Shown piece by piece: positions 1 to 7,446 of a stretch of DNA of 8,877 nucleotides. Numbering within the stretch: position 1 is the first letter of the stretch; each line of letters opens with the position of its first letter. The notes beneath the pieces were generated by a model that ran no database searches, had not been told where the DNA came from, and saw only the letters and a program-made list of their open reading frames with translations. The DNA is from an uncultured Caulobacteraceae bacterium. Its GTDB lineage: Bacteria; Pseudomonadota; Alphaproteobacteria; Caulobacterales; Caulobacteraceae. Location: positions 1-8,877 of the forward strand of contig CALEOQ010000098.1 in the NCBI GenBank assembly GCA_937910255.1, in the 5' to 3' direction. A program made the translations under genes and the position numbers.

Positions 1-87
1 GGCGCGGGTAGTGAGGTAGAGTGGACAGCGAGGTGAGACGGGTGGTAATGAAGAGTGCTGTGGATGTAGGTCTATGTTTTTTTTTTT
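1..87. other. Non-biological tail: read noise plus an 11-T run outside the adapter
   Basis: Positions 1-76 are purine-rich sequence with no coding or structural signal, followed by eleven T at 77-87 and then the outer end of an Illumina P7 adapter. Read on the minus strand this is adapter, poly-A, then degraded base calls. That is what a sequencer reports after running off the end of a short library molecule. The mirror image occurs at the right end, with eleven A. The stretch should be trimmed and not annotated as genome. Confidence 0.93.
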
Positions 88-151
88 CAAGCAGAAGACG
101 GCATACGAGATTACGACGTGACTGGAGTTCAGACGTGTGCTCTTCCGATCT
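88..151 (-). other. Illumina TruSeq P7 adapter with 6-nt index (contamination)
   Basis: Positions 88-111 match the Illumina P7 flow-cell primer exactly, 112-117 (TACGAC) is a six-base index, and 118-151 match the TruSeq Read 2 primer region ending in CTCTTCCGATCT. Translated in one frame this makes the peptide MTGVQTCALPI, and in another FFFSSRRRHT; both are familiar adapter-derived peptides in protein databases. The genomic insert therefore begins at about position 152, and any open reading frame that starts to the left is artificial at its N-terminus. Confidence 0.98.
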
Positions 152-1737
152 GCGACGCGGTGGACTTCGACACCTGGGGCGCGGCCGTCGCGGCCGCCCT
201 GGGCCTGGGCACCGACAGCCGGATGACGCTGAGCTACTACCACCTGACCCGCAACGACATGCCCGATTACGGCGTGCCGCTGTCGCGCAAGCTGCCGGGC
301 GTCACCCCGACCGAAACCGGCATCCTCGACGTGCCGCGGGACTCCTTCTATGGGCTCACCGCCCGGGACTACCAGGAAACCACGGCCGATATCGCCACCC
401 TGACCGGTGAGCACGACATCAACCAGGCCATGACCTTCCGGGGCGTCTTCCGCTATTCGAAGACGCTCAACGACTATGTGGTCACCAACCCCGGCGACGG
501 CGGCTCGGCCCAGTTCGTGGACGGCGAATGGTGGATGAAGCGTGGCCTGAAGTCGCGCTGGAACCCGGCCACGACGGTGGCGGCGGTGGCCGACATCTAT
601 GGCCGCTTCACCACCGGCGCCATCGAGCACAGCTATGATGTCGGCCTCGAACTTTCGCGCGAGAAGAACGAGAACGCCTCCTACACGGTGACGACGATTT
701 CTGGGTCACCCTGTCCGACGGGCTTCACCGGCGCGGGCACGGGCGACTGTACCCTGGTCTATGCGCCAAACCCGTCTGATCCGTGGGAAGGTACGATCGT
801 CCGTGGTCCGGCGGCCGACAACCGCACCCGCACGGTGGGCGTGTACCTCTTCGATACCCTTTCCTTCGGCGAGCGCTGGCAGCTGAACCTGGGAGTCCGC
901 CACGACGAGTACGCCGTGGAGGGCAGCAGCATCTCAAGGGCAGGCGAGACGACCTACAGCGACGCCGACTGGAGCTTCACCAACTATCAGGCGGGCCTGG
1001 TCTACAAGCCGAGCGCCAATGGCAGCATCTACGTGTCTTACGGCACGGCCTCGACCCCGCCGACCATTTCCGGCGGCGACCAGAACGGCGCCCCGTCCCT
1101 GGGATCGGGCAATCTCGGCAATGACGTGCTGGATCCGGAAGAGACCAGGTCGGCCGAGGTCGGCGTCAAATGGGCCTTCTTCGGCGAACGTCTGACGACC
1201 TCGGCGGCGATCTTCCAGGTGACCCGGGAGAACGCCCAGATCCAGATCGAGCCCGGCGTCTACGCCCAAGCTGGCGAAACCGAGGTTCGCGGCCTGGAAC
1301 TGGCCGTCACGGGCCAGGTGACCCCCGCGTGGTCGGTGTTCGGCGGCTACACCTATATGGACAGCGAGCTGGTCAAGGGCGCTTACGACAACGTCAATGT
1401 CGGCGATCAGCTGGCCAACACGCCGGAGCATAGCTTCAGCCTGTTCTCCACCTATGCGGTGACCGACGCGATCAGCCTGGGCGGCGGCGCCTACTATGTC
1501 TCCGACAGCTTCGGCGGCAACCAGGGCGGGGCCGGCGGCGGCGGCAACGGGGTCTACGCTCCGGACTACTGGCGCTTCGACGCCTTCGCCAGCTACCAGA
1601 TCAATCCGCGCCTGAACCTGCAGCTCAACGTTCAGAACGTGACGGATGAAGACTATATCGCCCGCACCAACGGCGTTCACCATGCCGACTACGGCCCGGC
1701 CCGCCAGGCCATGCTGACGCTGAACGCCAAGTTCTGA
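152..1737 (+). CDS. TonB-dependent siderophore receptor, C-terminal part (catecholate/Fiu-PiuA type), 5'-truncated
   Basis: Outer-membrane beta-barrel that would import a ferric siderophore using TonB energy. About 527 genuine residues remain. The signal peptide, TonB box, plug domain and first strands are missing because the contig begins inside the gene at the adapter junction. The visible part shows alternating amphipathic strands, barrel-strand phrases such as LNLGVRHDEY and YVSYGTASTPP, the late motif LNLQLNVQNVTDEDY, and a C-terminal phenylalanine (NAKF) as expected for BAM-assembled proteins. Two cysteines (codons 712-714 and 748-750) bracket an extracellular-loop-like stretch and could form a disulfide. 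A glycine-rich loop lies near 1525-1550. The gene is followed by a stem-loop and then a PiuC-type dioxygenase, the same order as fiu-ybiX and piuA-piuC, which favours a catecholate-type ligand. The ligand itself is an inference. The first in-frame codon from real DNA is at 154. Confidence 0.93.
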
Positions 1738-1762
1738 CCCCACCAGGACCGGCGCTCGACGA

Positions 1763-1790
1763 AGGCCCCGCGGGTTCGCCTGCGGGGCCT
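1763..1790 (+). terminator. GC-rich stem-loop with UUCG loop between receptor and piuC
   Basis: AGGCCCCGCGGG at 1763-1774 pairs with 1779-1790 around a TTCG loop (1775-1778), giving a 12-bp stem with a single G-T pair. It starts 25 bp after the receptor stop codon. The downstream tract (GTTCGGCTTA) is poor in T, so it is at best a weak intrinsic terminator. It may instead attenuate read-through into the dioxygenase gene or stabilise the 3' end of the receptor mRNA. Confidence 0.6.
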
Positions 1791-1813
1791 GTTCGGCTTA
1801 AGACGGGCCGGCC

Positions 1814-1818
1814 AGGAG
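1814..1818 (+). promoter_or_regulatory. Ribosome binding site of the PiuC-type gene
   Basis: AGGAG lies 7 nt before the ATG at 1826 and 10 nt before the next ATG at 1829. Both spacings are workable. The upstream ATG gives the MMLHIP start, similar to the usual family N-terminus, and is preferred. Confidence 0.65.
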
Positions 1819-1825
1819 CTTCGCC

Positions 1826-2509
1826 ATGATGCTGCATATTCCAGAGGTGCTGACCAAGGCCGAGGTGGCCGACCTGCGGCGGCTGATCGACGCCGGCGAT
1901 TGGGTCGATGGCAATGTCACCTCCGGCACGCAATCGGCTCTCGCCAAGCGCAACGAGCAGTTGCCGGAGGCCTCGCCAGAGGGCCGCGCGGCCGGCGAAC
2001 GCATCCTCGACGCCCTGTCGCGTAATCCTCTGTTCGTCACCGCCGCCCTGCCGCAGACGGTGTTTCCGCCGCTGTTCAATCGCTATGGCGGCGGGCAGAC
2101 CTTTGGCCTGCACGTGGACAACGCCGTGCGCCAAAGCCGCGACGGTGCGGTCCGCATCCGCAGCGACCTGTCGGCCACCCTCTTCCTCACCGAGCCCGAC
2201 GACTATGACGGCGGCGAGCTGCTGGTGGAGGACACCTACGGGGTCCACGAGGTCAAGCTGCCGGCCGGGGACATGATCCTATATCCCGCCTCGAGCCTGC
2301 ATCAGGTGAGCGCGGTGACCCGCGGCGCCCGGGTATCCAGCTTCTTCTGGATCCAGAGCATGGTCCGCGACGACGCTCAGCGCAGCCTGCTGTTCCAGAT
2401 GGACATCGCCATTCAGCAGCTGGCGGGCAAGGTGGGCGCCGGCGCGCCGGAACTGGTCTCGCTGACCGGCGCCTATCACAACCTGCTGCGCATGTGGGGC
2501 GACCTTTAG
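1826..2509 (+). CDS. piuC: PKHD-type Fe(II)/2-oxoglutarate-dependent hydroxylase (PiuC/YbiX family)
   Basis: Cytosolic non-haem iron dioxygenase of 227 residues, the usual size for the PiuC/YbiX family. The double-stranded beta-helix core carries the metal-binding triad H96, D98 (in FGLHVDNAVR) and H159 (in SSLHQVSAVTRG), with R169 well placed to bind 2-oxoglutarate. The N-terminal helical part starts MMLHIPEVLT, and the C-terminal helical part includes FQMDIAIQQL. No signal peptide is seen. Family members sit next to TonB-dependent siderophore receptors, as here, where the receptor stop is 88 bp upstream on the same strand. The substrate is not established for the family; a role in handling an imported siderophore is an inference from this neighbourhood. 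The stem-loop at 1763-1790 may lower its expression relative to the receptor. It converges with the DUF1993 gene, leaving only 24 bp between the stops. Confidence 0.93.
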   Translation: MMLHIPEVLTKAEVADLRRLIDAGDWVDGNVTSGTQSALAKRNEQLPEASPEGRAAGERILDALSRNPLFVTAALPQTVFPPLFNRYGGGQTFGLHVDNAVRQSRDGAVRIRSDLSATLFLTEPDDYDGGELLVEDTYGVHEVKLPAGDMILYPASSLHQVSAVTRGARVSSFFWIQSMVRDDAQRSLLFQMDIAIQQLAGKVGAGAPELVSLTGAYHNLLRMWGDL

Positions 2510-2533
2510 CGGGCCGCCCCAGGCGCATCCTGT

Positions 2534-3049
2534 TCAGCCGCGGCGGGCGCCAGCCAGGAAGTCCAGCTTGCCGATCGGCGCGCCCTTGTGGCGCAGCAGG
2601 GCGTAGGCCGTGGTCACATGGAACATGAAGTTGGGCAGGGCGTAGGTGAAGACAAAGTCCTTGGCCGTGAAGGTCATGGCCCCCTTGGGCAGGGGCAGTT
2701 CGATGGTGCGCTCCAGATCGTCGCTGATCTGGTCGGGCGTGATGCTCTCCACGAAGGCCAGCGTCTTGGCGATGCGGACCTTCAGGTCGTCATAGGTCGT
2801 CTCGGTGTCGGGCATGCTGGGCGGGGCGACCCCGGACAGCCGCGCTGCGCCGCCCTTGGCCGCGTCGCTGGCCAGCTGGATCTGACCCACCAGGGAATGC
2901 ATGTCGGGCGCCAGCCGCGCCTCGGTCAATTCCGACAGCGGCAGGCCTGTGGCGTTGGCGTGAGCTTCAGCCTTGTCCAGCAGGGCGGCGAGGTTGCGCA
3001 GCATCTGCACATAGACCGGGATCGAGGCGTCATAGAGGGTCAGGGGCAC
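2534..3049 (-). CDS. DUF1993 family protein, GTG start
   Basis: Protein of 171 residues starting MPLTLYDASIPVYVQMLRNL, a typical opening for DUF1993 proteins, and ending in the family-like segment PNFMFHVTTAYALLRHKG..IGKLDFL. It is mainly helical with no signal peptide or transmembrane segment, so probably cytosolic. The family is thought to adopt a DinB-like helical-bundle fold; its function is unknown. An open frame continues upstream to an ATG at 3190, but that extension is Pro/Gly/Ala-rich, unlike the family, and overlaps the terminator of the preceding operon. The GTG at 3049 has a GGAGAG ribosome binding site with proper spacing, so it is taken as the start. The gene is on the same strand as the sulfate operon but lies beyond its terminator, so it probably has its own promoter. 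A link to sulfur is not supported. Confidence 0.87.
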   Translation of the reverse strand: MPLTLYDASIPVYVQMLRNLAALLDKAEAHANATGLPLSELTEARLAPDMHSLVGQIQLASDAAKGGAARLSGVAPPSMPDTETTYDDLKVRIAKTLAFVESITPDQISDDLERTIELPLPKGAMTFTAKDFVFTYALPNFMFHVTTAYALLRHKGAPIGKLDFLAGARRG

Positions 3050-3053
3050 GGGG

Positions 3054-3059
3054 CTCTCC
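3054..3059 (-). promoter_or_regulatory. Ribosome binding site that fixes the GTG start of the DUF1993 gene
   Basis: Read on the minus strand, GGAGAG precedes the GTG at 3047-3049 by 4 nt (6 nt from the GGAG core). This decides in favour of a 171-residue protein over the 218-residue frame that begins with ATG at 3190. Confidence 0.7.
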
Positions 3060-3148
3060 AAATGGTCAGGCTTGTTGGCAGATGGGGAGGCCGCCCCCAT
3101 CACGCCAGCGGCGCCGGCGCCTCCCGGCCCATAAACAGCCGGCGGCCC

Positions 3149-3198
3149 AAAAGAAGAGGGCAGGGCAGGCGGTTCCGCAGAACCACCCAACCCTGCCC
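3149..3198 (-). terminator. Rho-independent terminator of the sulfate/barrel operon
   Basis: On the minus strand GGGCAGGG (3198-3191) pairs perfectly with CCCTGCCC (3165-3158). Inside it a second stem, GGTTC with GAACC (3184-3171), closes a 4-nt loop. A T-rich run, TCTTCTTTT (3157-3149), follows directly. It lies 27 bp after the stop of the outer-membrane barrel gene and is the clearest intrinsic terminator in the window. It marks the 3' end of the cys operon and separates it from the DUF1993 gene. Confidence 0.85.
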
Positions 3199-3225
3199 AG
3201 TCAGCAGCGTACGGGAGAGGACGCC

Positions 3226-4623
3226 TTAGAAGGTCTGGTTCAGCTCCACATAGCCGAACAGGGTTTCGGCGCCGGTGGCGTTGGGGGCGTCGTCCAGGAA
3301 CTCGCCGTTGAACAGCTTGGCCACGCCAAATTCCAGGCGGGTGGACTTGGGCACGATCCAGTAGCGGGCGCGGGCCTCGAACTGATGGCCGGCGAAGTCG
3401 CCGGAGCGGCCGGTGGCGTCACGCACGCCGGTGCTGGCGAAGGAATCGGTCGCTTCGTCCAGATAGAGGGCGCGGTAGAAGGCCATGGCGTCCCAGCGCT
3501 TGTTGGGCGCGACCTCCAGGCGGACGCCCGGCGAGTTGAGGTTGGAGCGGCCGAGCGGGCCGTAGGCGCCGGGCGGACCGAAGTCCGGACGGCGGGGGCC
3601 AAACAGGCCATCGAAGCGGTTGTAGTCGCCATCGGTGGCGCTCTCGTCGCCGCTGGCGAAGTCGTATTCCAGCGACACCCGCGGAGACCAGGCGGCGTCA
3701 AAGGTCTTGCCCACTTCCAGGTGCAGATACTGGGCGTCCACGTCCAGGTCGCGGCGATCGGCGGCGCTGGTGGAGTTGCGGGTCTCGCCGGTCTGCCAGC
3801 CGCCCTCCATCTCGTAGTCGAACTGGCCCTTGGCCGGATTGCGGACCAGGCGTCCGCCCACCGTGGTCAGCCGGCGGTTACGGGTGGCGACGCGGGGGGA
3901 ATCTTCTTCTTCCAGGCGGAAGGCGAAGAGCTCCAGCTTGCCGCCGTCGGCGAACTTGGGCGTGGTGTACATGCCGCCCCAGAAGACGAGGTCGTCATTC
4001 TGACGATCGGTCTCGATCTCGTTATCCAGAATGCTGGTCCGGTCGTTGGGACGCTTCTGCAGGGGATAGGTGTAGAACAGGGTCACGTCCCCGGCCGCGT
4101 CGGCGCTCCAGTCAGCGCGCAGGCCGGCGAAGGCGTTGGTGGCGTTGCCGTAGGATGAGCGGCCCACCAGTCGGCGAGAGCCCAGGTCCATGGTGAACCG
4201 CCCGGCCGCGAGCGAGGCTTCGGAGCCGGTGAGGAACAGATCGTTGGCGTCCACCGCCACATAGGCCTGCACCAGCTCCAGGGCGTTGACGTCGCCTGTG
4301 CCGGTGGGCGAGCCGCGGTCGTTCAGATAGACCCGGGCGTCGATGATCTCCCCGCCGATCCGGATCGGCGTCAGGTCCAGCTCGGCGAACAGGGTGGAGC
4401 GCAGGACCAGGCCCTGATCCGAACCGTCCCCATAGGCCGGGCGATACTGGCCCTCCAGGGTCTCATAGCGAGCCCGCACAGACCCGGAGAGCTTGAGGTT
4501 GTCAGGCGCGCCGATCGCCTCGTGGAGCGTCCAGGGGGCGGCCTGGGCGGCGGCGGGGCTGGCGGCGACAGCGCTCGCCAGCACGATCAGGGATGCGCCG
4601 AGGGCGCGCGAGGTCAGCGTCAT
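3226..4623 (-). CDS. AlgE-like alginate-export family outer-membrane beta-barrel (porin-like)
   Basis: Protein of 465 residues with a clear Sec signal peptide: MTLTSRALG, a hydrophobic core, and a likely cleavage after AAAQA near residue 28. The rest alternates short amphipathic strands and charged loops, ending in GYVELNQTF with a terminal phenylalanine as in BAM substrates. The segment around YDFASGDES, DGDYNRFDGLFGPRRPDFG and SNLNSPGVRLEVAP resembles the Alginate_exp family (AlgE-like). AlgE exports alginate, but family relatives occur widely without alginate genes, and none are present here. Its place, 90 bp after cysA and before a shared terminator, suggests a diffusion channel for sulfate or sulfated compounds. 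This is an inference. No strong Shine-Dalgarno precedes the ATG; AGAGAGA about 10 nt upstream is the best candidate. It could also have its own promoter in the 90-bp gap. Confidence 0.85.
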   Translation of the reverse strand: MTLTSRALGASLIVLASAVAASPAAAQAAPWTLHEAIGAPDNLKLSGSVRARYETLEGQYRPAYGDGSDQGLVLRSTLFAELDLTPIRIGGEIIDARVYLNDRGSPTGTGDVNALELVQAYVAVDANDLFLTGSEASLAAGRFTMDLGSRRLVGRSSYGNATNAFAGLRADWSADAAGDVTLFYTYPLQKRPNDRTSILDNEIETDRQNDDLVFWGGMYTTPKFADGGKLELFAFRLEEEDSPRVATRNRRLTTVGGRLVRNPAKGQFDYEMEGGWQTGETRNSTSAADRRDLDVDAQYLHLEVGKTFDAAWSPRVSLEYDFASGDESATDGDYNRFDGLFGPRRPDFGPPGAYGPLGRSNLNSPGVRLEVAPNKRWDAMAFYRALYLDEATDSFASTGVRDATGRSGDFAGHQFEARARYWIVPKSTRLEFGVAKLFNGEFLDDAPNATGAETLFGYVELNQTF

Positions 4624-4648
4624 GGTTCAGAATTCTCTCTGTTCGGAC

Positions 4649-4667
4649 AACGACGTTCGGCGTCGTT
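4649..4667 (-). repeat. Stem-loop between cysA and the barrel gene
   Basis: AACGACG (4649-4655) and CGTCGTT (4661-4667) form a perfect 7-bp inverted repeat with a 5-nt loop inside the 90-bp gap between cysA and the barrel gene. No T-run follows on either strand, so it does not look like a terminator. It may be an mRNA-processing or stability element that lets the barrel be expressed at a different level from the transporter, or an operator. Confidence 0.4.
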
Positions 4668-4713
4668 CCGCAAGGAGCGAGCTAGCGGCCAAAGATTGCC
4701 TGAAACTTAAGCT

Positions 4714-5739
4714 TCACTTGGGGTGGATGATCACGGCGTGGGGGGCGAGACGGACCTCAACCCCTGGCGCGATAAGGGATTTCGGGGCCTGCAAGGTGAA
4801 GGTCTGGCCGCCAATCTCACAGGTCACGCGCGACGATCCGCCGCGTCGCGACAGGGTCAGGATGCGTGCGGCTAGGCCATCGGCGGTCGCCGGAAGCATG
4901 TCGGCGCTTTCGGTGCGGAAGCTGACTGTGACGGCGCCGGGGGGCGTTCCAGCCGGGGCGGGGCTGCGCCAACCGGCTACAGAGAGCACGCCATCGGTGA
5001 CCTCCCCAGGCAGCTGGACGCCTTCGCCGACGAAGCCGAACACGAAGGCCGAGGCTGGCGCCTCGTAGATGCGTTCGGGGGTGTCGACCTGTTCCAGGCG
5101 TCCATCCCGCAGAATGGCGACCCGGTCGGCGAGGTCCATGGCCTCTTCCTGGTCGTGGGTGACGAAGATGGTGGTCAGGCCGGTTTCGTCGTGAATCTGC
5201 CGCAGCCAGGCGCGCAGGTCGCGGCGGACCCGGGCGTCCAGGGCGCCGAAGGGCTCGTCCAGCAGAAGCATGCGCGGCTCGATGGCCAGGGCGCGCGCCA
5301 GGGCGACCCTCTGCCGCTGCCCACCGGAAAGCTGGGCCGGATAGCGCCCGCCCAGGCCCTGGAGCTGGACCAGTTCGAGCAGGCGCTCGACCCGCTTGCG
5401 GATTTCCGAGGGCTTTGGCCGGGCCTTGGCGGGGCGAACCTCCAGGCCAAAGGCGATGTTCTGCGCCACGCTCATGTGGCGGAAGAGCGCATAGTGCTGA
5501 AAGACCATGCCGATCCGCCGGGCCCGAGCGTCCATGGCCAGAAGATCCTCGCCGCCGAAGCTCACCGCGCCACGGTCTGGCCGCTCCAGGCCCGCCAGCA
5601 CCCGCAACAGGGTGGTCTTGCCGGAGCCCGAGGGACCGAGCAGGGCCAGGAACTCCCCCTGCCGGGCCTGCAGCGACACCCCATCCAGGGCGACGTGGTC
5701 GCCAAAGCGCTTGGCGATGTCCTCGACGATCAGCGGCAT
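4714..5739 (-). CDS. cysA: Sulfate/thiosulfate ABC transporter ATP-binding protein CysA
   Basis: Cytosolic ATPase subunit that powers sulfate import through CysT and CysW. The 341-residue protein shows the full ABC set: Walker A GPSGSGKT (35-42), Q-loop Q81, signature LSGGQ (137-141), Walker B MLLLDEP (157-163) and switch histidine H195 in VTHDQEEA. The region FVGEGVQLPG onward (about 236-341) is the C-terminal accessory/TOBE-like part typical of CysA. The start MPLIVEDIAKRFGDHVAL is the usual family N-terminus; the open frame upstream of it is just the cysW gene read in another frame. The start lies 7 bp after the cysW stop with no clear Shine-Dalgarno, so translational coupling is likely. 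Molybdate or other anion specificity cannot be ruled out from the ATPase alone, but the binding protein and both permeases are of the sulfate type. Confidence 0.95.
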   Translation of the reverse strand: MPLIVEDIAKRFGDHVALDGVSLQARQGEFLALLGPSGSGKTTLLRVLAGLERPDRGAVSFGGEDLLAMDARARRIGMVFQHYALFRHMSVAQNIAFGLEVRPAKARPKPSEIRKRVERLLELVQLQGLGGRYPAQLSGGQRQRVALARALAIEPRMLLLDEPFGALDARVRRDLRAWLRQIHDETGLTTIFVTHDQEEAMDLADRVAILRDGRLEQVDTPERIYEAPASAFVFGFVGEGVQLPGEVTDGVLSVAGWRSPAPAGTPPGAVTVSFRTESADMLPATADGLAARILTLSRRGGSSRVTCEIGGQTFTLQAPKSLIAPGVEVRLAPHAVIIHPK

Positions 5740-5746
5740 GCCGGGG

Positions 5747-6580
5747 TCAGTGGCGGCGGACGGCGGCCAGCTCGCCGGCGTGGCGCCATTCGAGGGCGGA
5801 CTTGAGCGCCAGGGTGACGAGGGCGAGGCCGGCGAGAACAGTGGCGACCGCAAAGGCGCCGACGAAGTCGTACTCATTGTAGAGGATCTCCACATGCAGC
5901 GGCAGGGTGTTGGTCAGGCCTCGGATGTGTCCGGAGACCACGGAGACGGCGCCGAATTCGCCCATGGCGCGGGCGTTGCAGAGCAGGACCCCGTAGAGGA
6001 GGCCCCACTTCACATTGGGCAGGGTGACGCGGAAGAAGGTGGTCCATGGGCCGGCGCCCAGGGTGATGGCGGCGATTTCCTCATCGGTCCCCTGCTGCTC
6101 CATGAGCGGGATCAGCTCCCGGGCCACGAAGGGCAGGGTGACCAGCACAGTGGCCAGGACGACGCCGGTGACGTTGAAGATCACCTGCACGCCCAGTTCC
6201 TGCATCAGCGGCCCGAGCCAGCCGTGCGCGCCGAACAGCAGCACCCAGACCAGGCCGGAGACCACCGGCGAGATCGAGAAGGGCAGGTCGATCAGGGTGA
6301 CCAGCAGGCTGCGGCCGGGGAACTCGAACTTGGCGATCGTCCAGGCTGCGGCCAGGCCGAACACCGCGTTGAGCGGGACCGAAATGGCGGCGACCAGCAG
6401 GGTCAGCCGCAGGGCGGCCCAGGCGTCGGGCTCGGCCAGGGCTGTGAGATAGGCGCCCAGGCCCTGACGAAAGGCCTCGTGAAACACCATGGCCAGGGGC
6501 AGGACGACCAGCAGGCCCAGGGCCGTGAGCGCCGCCAGGATGAGGGCTGCGCCGCCGGGAGTCAGGGATCGGAGGGTCAT
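5747..6580 (-). CDS. cysW: Sulfate ABC transporter permease CysW
   Basis: Inner-membrane permease subunit, 277 residues, with about six hydrophobic segments (the first at about 10-33). The cytoplasmic EAA loop that docks on CysA is seen at about 167-188 (EEIAAITLGAGPWTTFFRVTLP), followed by the conserved NARAMGEFGAVSVVSGHIRG at 202-221, typical of CysW. LPFSISPVVSGL (99-110) is another family hallmark. The ATG at 6580 overlaps the cysT stop in an ATGA, which supports this start and translational coupling. The open frame continues far upstream to 7948, but that stretch is the out-of-frame shadow of cysT and the binding-protein gene. It forms a heterodimer with CysT. Confidence 0.95.
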   Translation of the reverse strand: MTLRSLTPGGAALILAALTALGLLVVLPLAMVFHEAFRQGLGAYLTALAEPDAWAALRLTLLVAAISVPLNAVFGLAAAWTIAKFEFPGRSLLVTLIDLPFSISPVVSGLVWVLLFGAHGWLGPLMQELGVQVIFNVTGVVLATVLVTLPFVARELIPLMEQQGTDEEIAAITLGAGPWTTFFRVTLPNVKWGLLYGVLLCNARAMGEFGAVSVVSGHIRGLTNTLPLHVEILYNEYDFVGAFAVATVLAGLALVTLALKSALEWRHAGELAAVRRH

Positions 6581-7446
6581 GCGCGTCCCCGTCTGGCCAG
6601 GACAGCCTGAAGGCTGTTGAGGATTAGCAGCCCGGTGAAGGACAGGACGAGCATGGCCAGGCCCACCGCCGCCGCGCCGGCATAGTCGAACTGCTCCAGC
6701 TTGATCACGATCAGCAGCGGCGCGATCTCCGAACGCAGGGGCATGTTGCCCGCGATGAAGATCACCGAGCCGTATTCCCCGGCCGCCCGGGCGAAGGCGA
6801 GCCCGACGCCGGTGAGCAGGGCCGGCGCGATGGCGGGCATGACGACCCGCCAAGCGATCTGGGGCGGCTTTGCGCCCAGGGTCAGGGCGGCTTCCTCGAC
6901 ATCCTGGCTGAGGTCCTCCAGCACGGGCTGGACGGTCCGGACGACGAAGGGAAGCCCGACGAAAATCAGGGCCAGGATAATGCCCAGGGGCGTGTAGGCC
7001 ACCTGGACCCCCAGCTCCGACAGCGGTCGCCCCAGGGGCCCGTTGGGCGCGTAGATCGCGGTCAGGGCGATGCCGGCCACGGCGGTCGGCAGGGCGAACG
7101 GCAGATCCACCAGGGCGTCGACCAGCCGGCGTCCCGGAAACGGATGGCGCACCAGCACCCAGGCGATCAGCAGGCCAAGGCCGGCGTTGACCAGGGCGGC
7201 CAGGGCGGCCGCGCCGAAACTGATCCTGAGGGCGGCGAGCACCCGGGGATCGGTGACCACCGCCCAGACTCCCGCCGGTCCCAGTTCCCAGGGACGGAGG
7301 ATCAGAGCGCTGAGCGGGATGAGGAAGATCAGGCAAAGCCAGGTGAGCGTGACGCCGAGGGCCAGTGGAAAGCCCGGCAGGACCGAGTCCTTTCGCCAGG
7401 ATCGGCGGGCGCCGGCCGGCGCCGCAAGGATGAGGGCCGGGCTCAT
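6577..7446 (-). CDS. cysT: Sulfate ABC transporter permease CysT (CysU)
   Basis: Inner-membrane permease subunit of 289 residues. A positively charged N-terminal stretch (ARRSWRKD) precedes the first hydrophobic segment (about 24-50), with further segments to about 280. Family marks include VDLPFALPTAVAGIALT (113-129), the EAA loop EEAALTLGAKPPQIAWRVVMP (184-204), and ARAAGEYGSVIFIAGN (219-234), characteristic of CysT. The ATG at 7446 overlaps the stop of the binding-protein gene (ATGA), and the gene's own stop overlaps the cysW ATG in the same manner, showing a tightly coupled operon. No separate Shine-Dalgarno is evident. The pair with CysW forms the sulfate channel through the inner membrane. 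Confidence 0.95.
   Translation of the reverse strand: MSPALILAAPAGARRSWRKDSVLPGFPLALGVTLTWLCLIFLIPLSALILRPWELGPAGVWAVVTDPRVLAALRISFGAAALAALVNAGLGLLIAWVLVRHPFPGRRLVDALVDLPFALPTAVAGIALTAIYAPNGPLGRPLSELGVQVAYTPLGIILALIFVGLPFVVRTVQPVLEDLSQDVEEAALTLGAKPPQIAWRVVMPAIAPALLTGVGLAFARAAGEYGSVIFIAGNMPLRSEIAPLLIVIKLEQFDYAGAAAVGLAMLVLSFTGLLILNSLQAVLARRGRA

Noticed and set aside
77..87. Poly-T run as a terminator or A/T tract
   Set aside because: It abuts the outer end of the P7 adapter and is matched by a poly-A run at the other end, so it is a sequencing artefact.
21..410. 129-residue plus-strand reading frame
   Set aside because: It starts in read noise and runs through the adapter (FFFSSRRRHT peptide) into an out-of-frame shadow of the receptor.
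934..1743. 269-residue minus-strand reading frame
   Set aside because: Antisense shadow of the receptor; low-complexity Val/Ala/Gly/Arg composition with no family resemblance, typical of long antisense frames in GC-rich genes.
3082..3121. Inverted repeat ATGGGG/CCCCAT (3082-3100) and the 12-bp palindrome GGCGCCGGCGCC (3110-3121) upstream of the DUF1993 gene
   Set aside because: Short GC-rich symmetric words are common by chance in DNA of this composition; no promoter elements could be fitted around them.
3082..4158. 358-residue plus-strand reading frame
   Set aside because: Antisense to the outer-membrane barrel and across its terminator; the composition is repetitive Gly/Ala/Val/His/Gln with no recognisable domain.
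5740..5895. Upstream extension of cysA to a 393-residue protein
   Set aside because: The extra 52 residues are Ser/Pro-rich frame-shifted cysW sequence; the family N-terminus begins at 5739.
5507..6610. 367-residue plus-strand frame over cysA and cysW
   Set aside because: Antisense shadow, highly enriched in Gln/Gly/Asp/Arg, with no domain; both genes beneath it are strongly supported.
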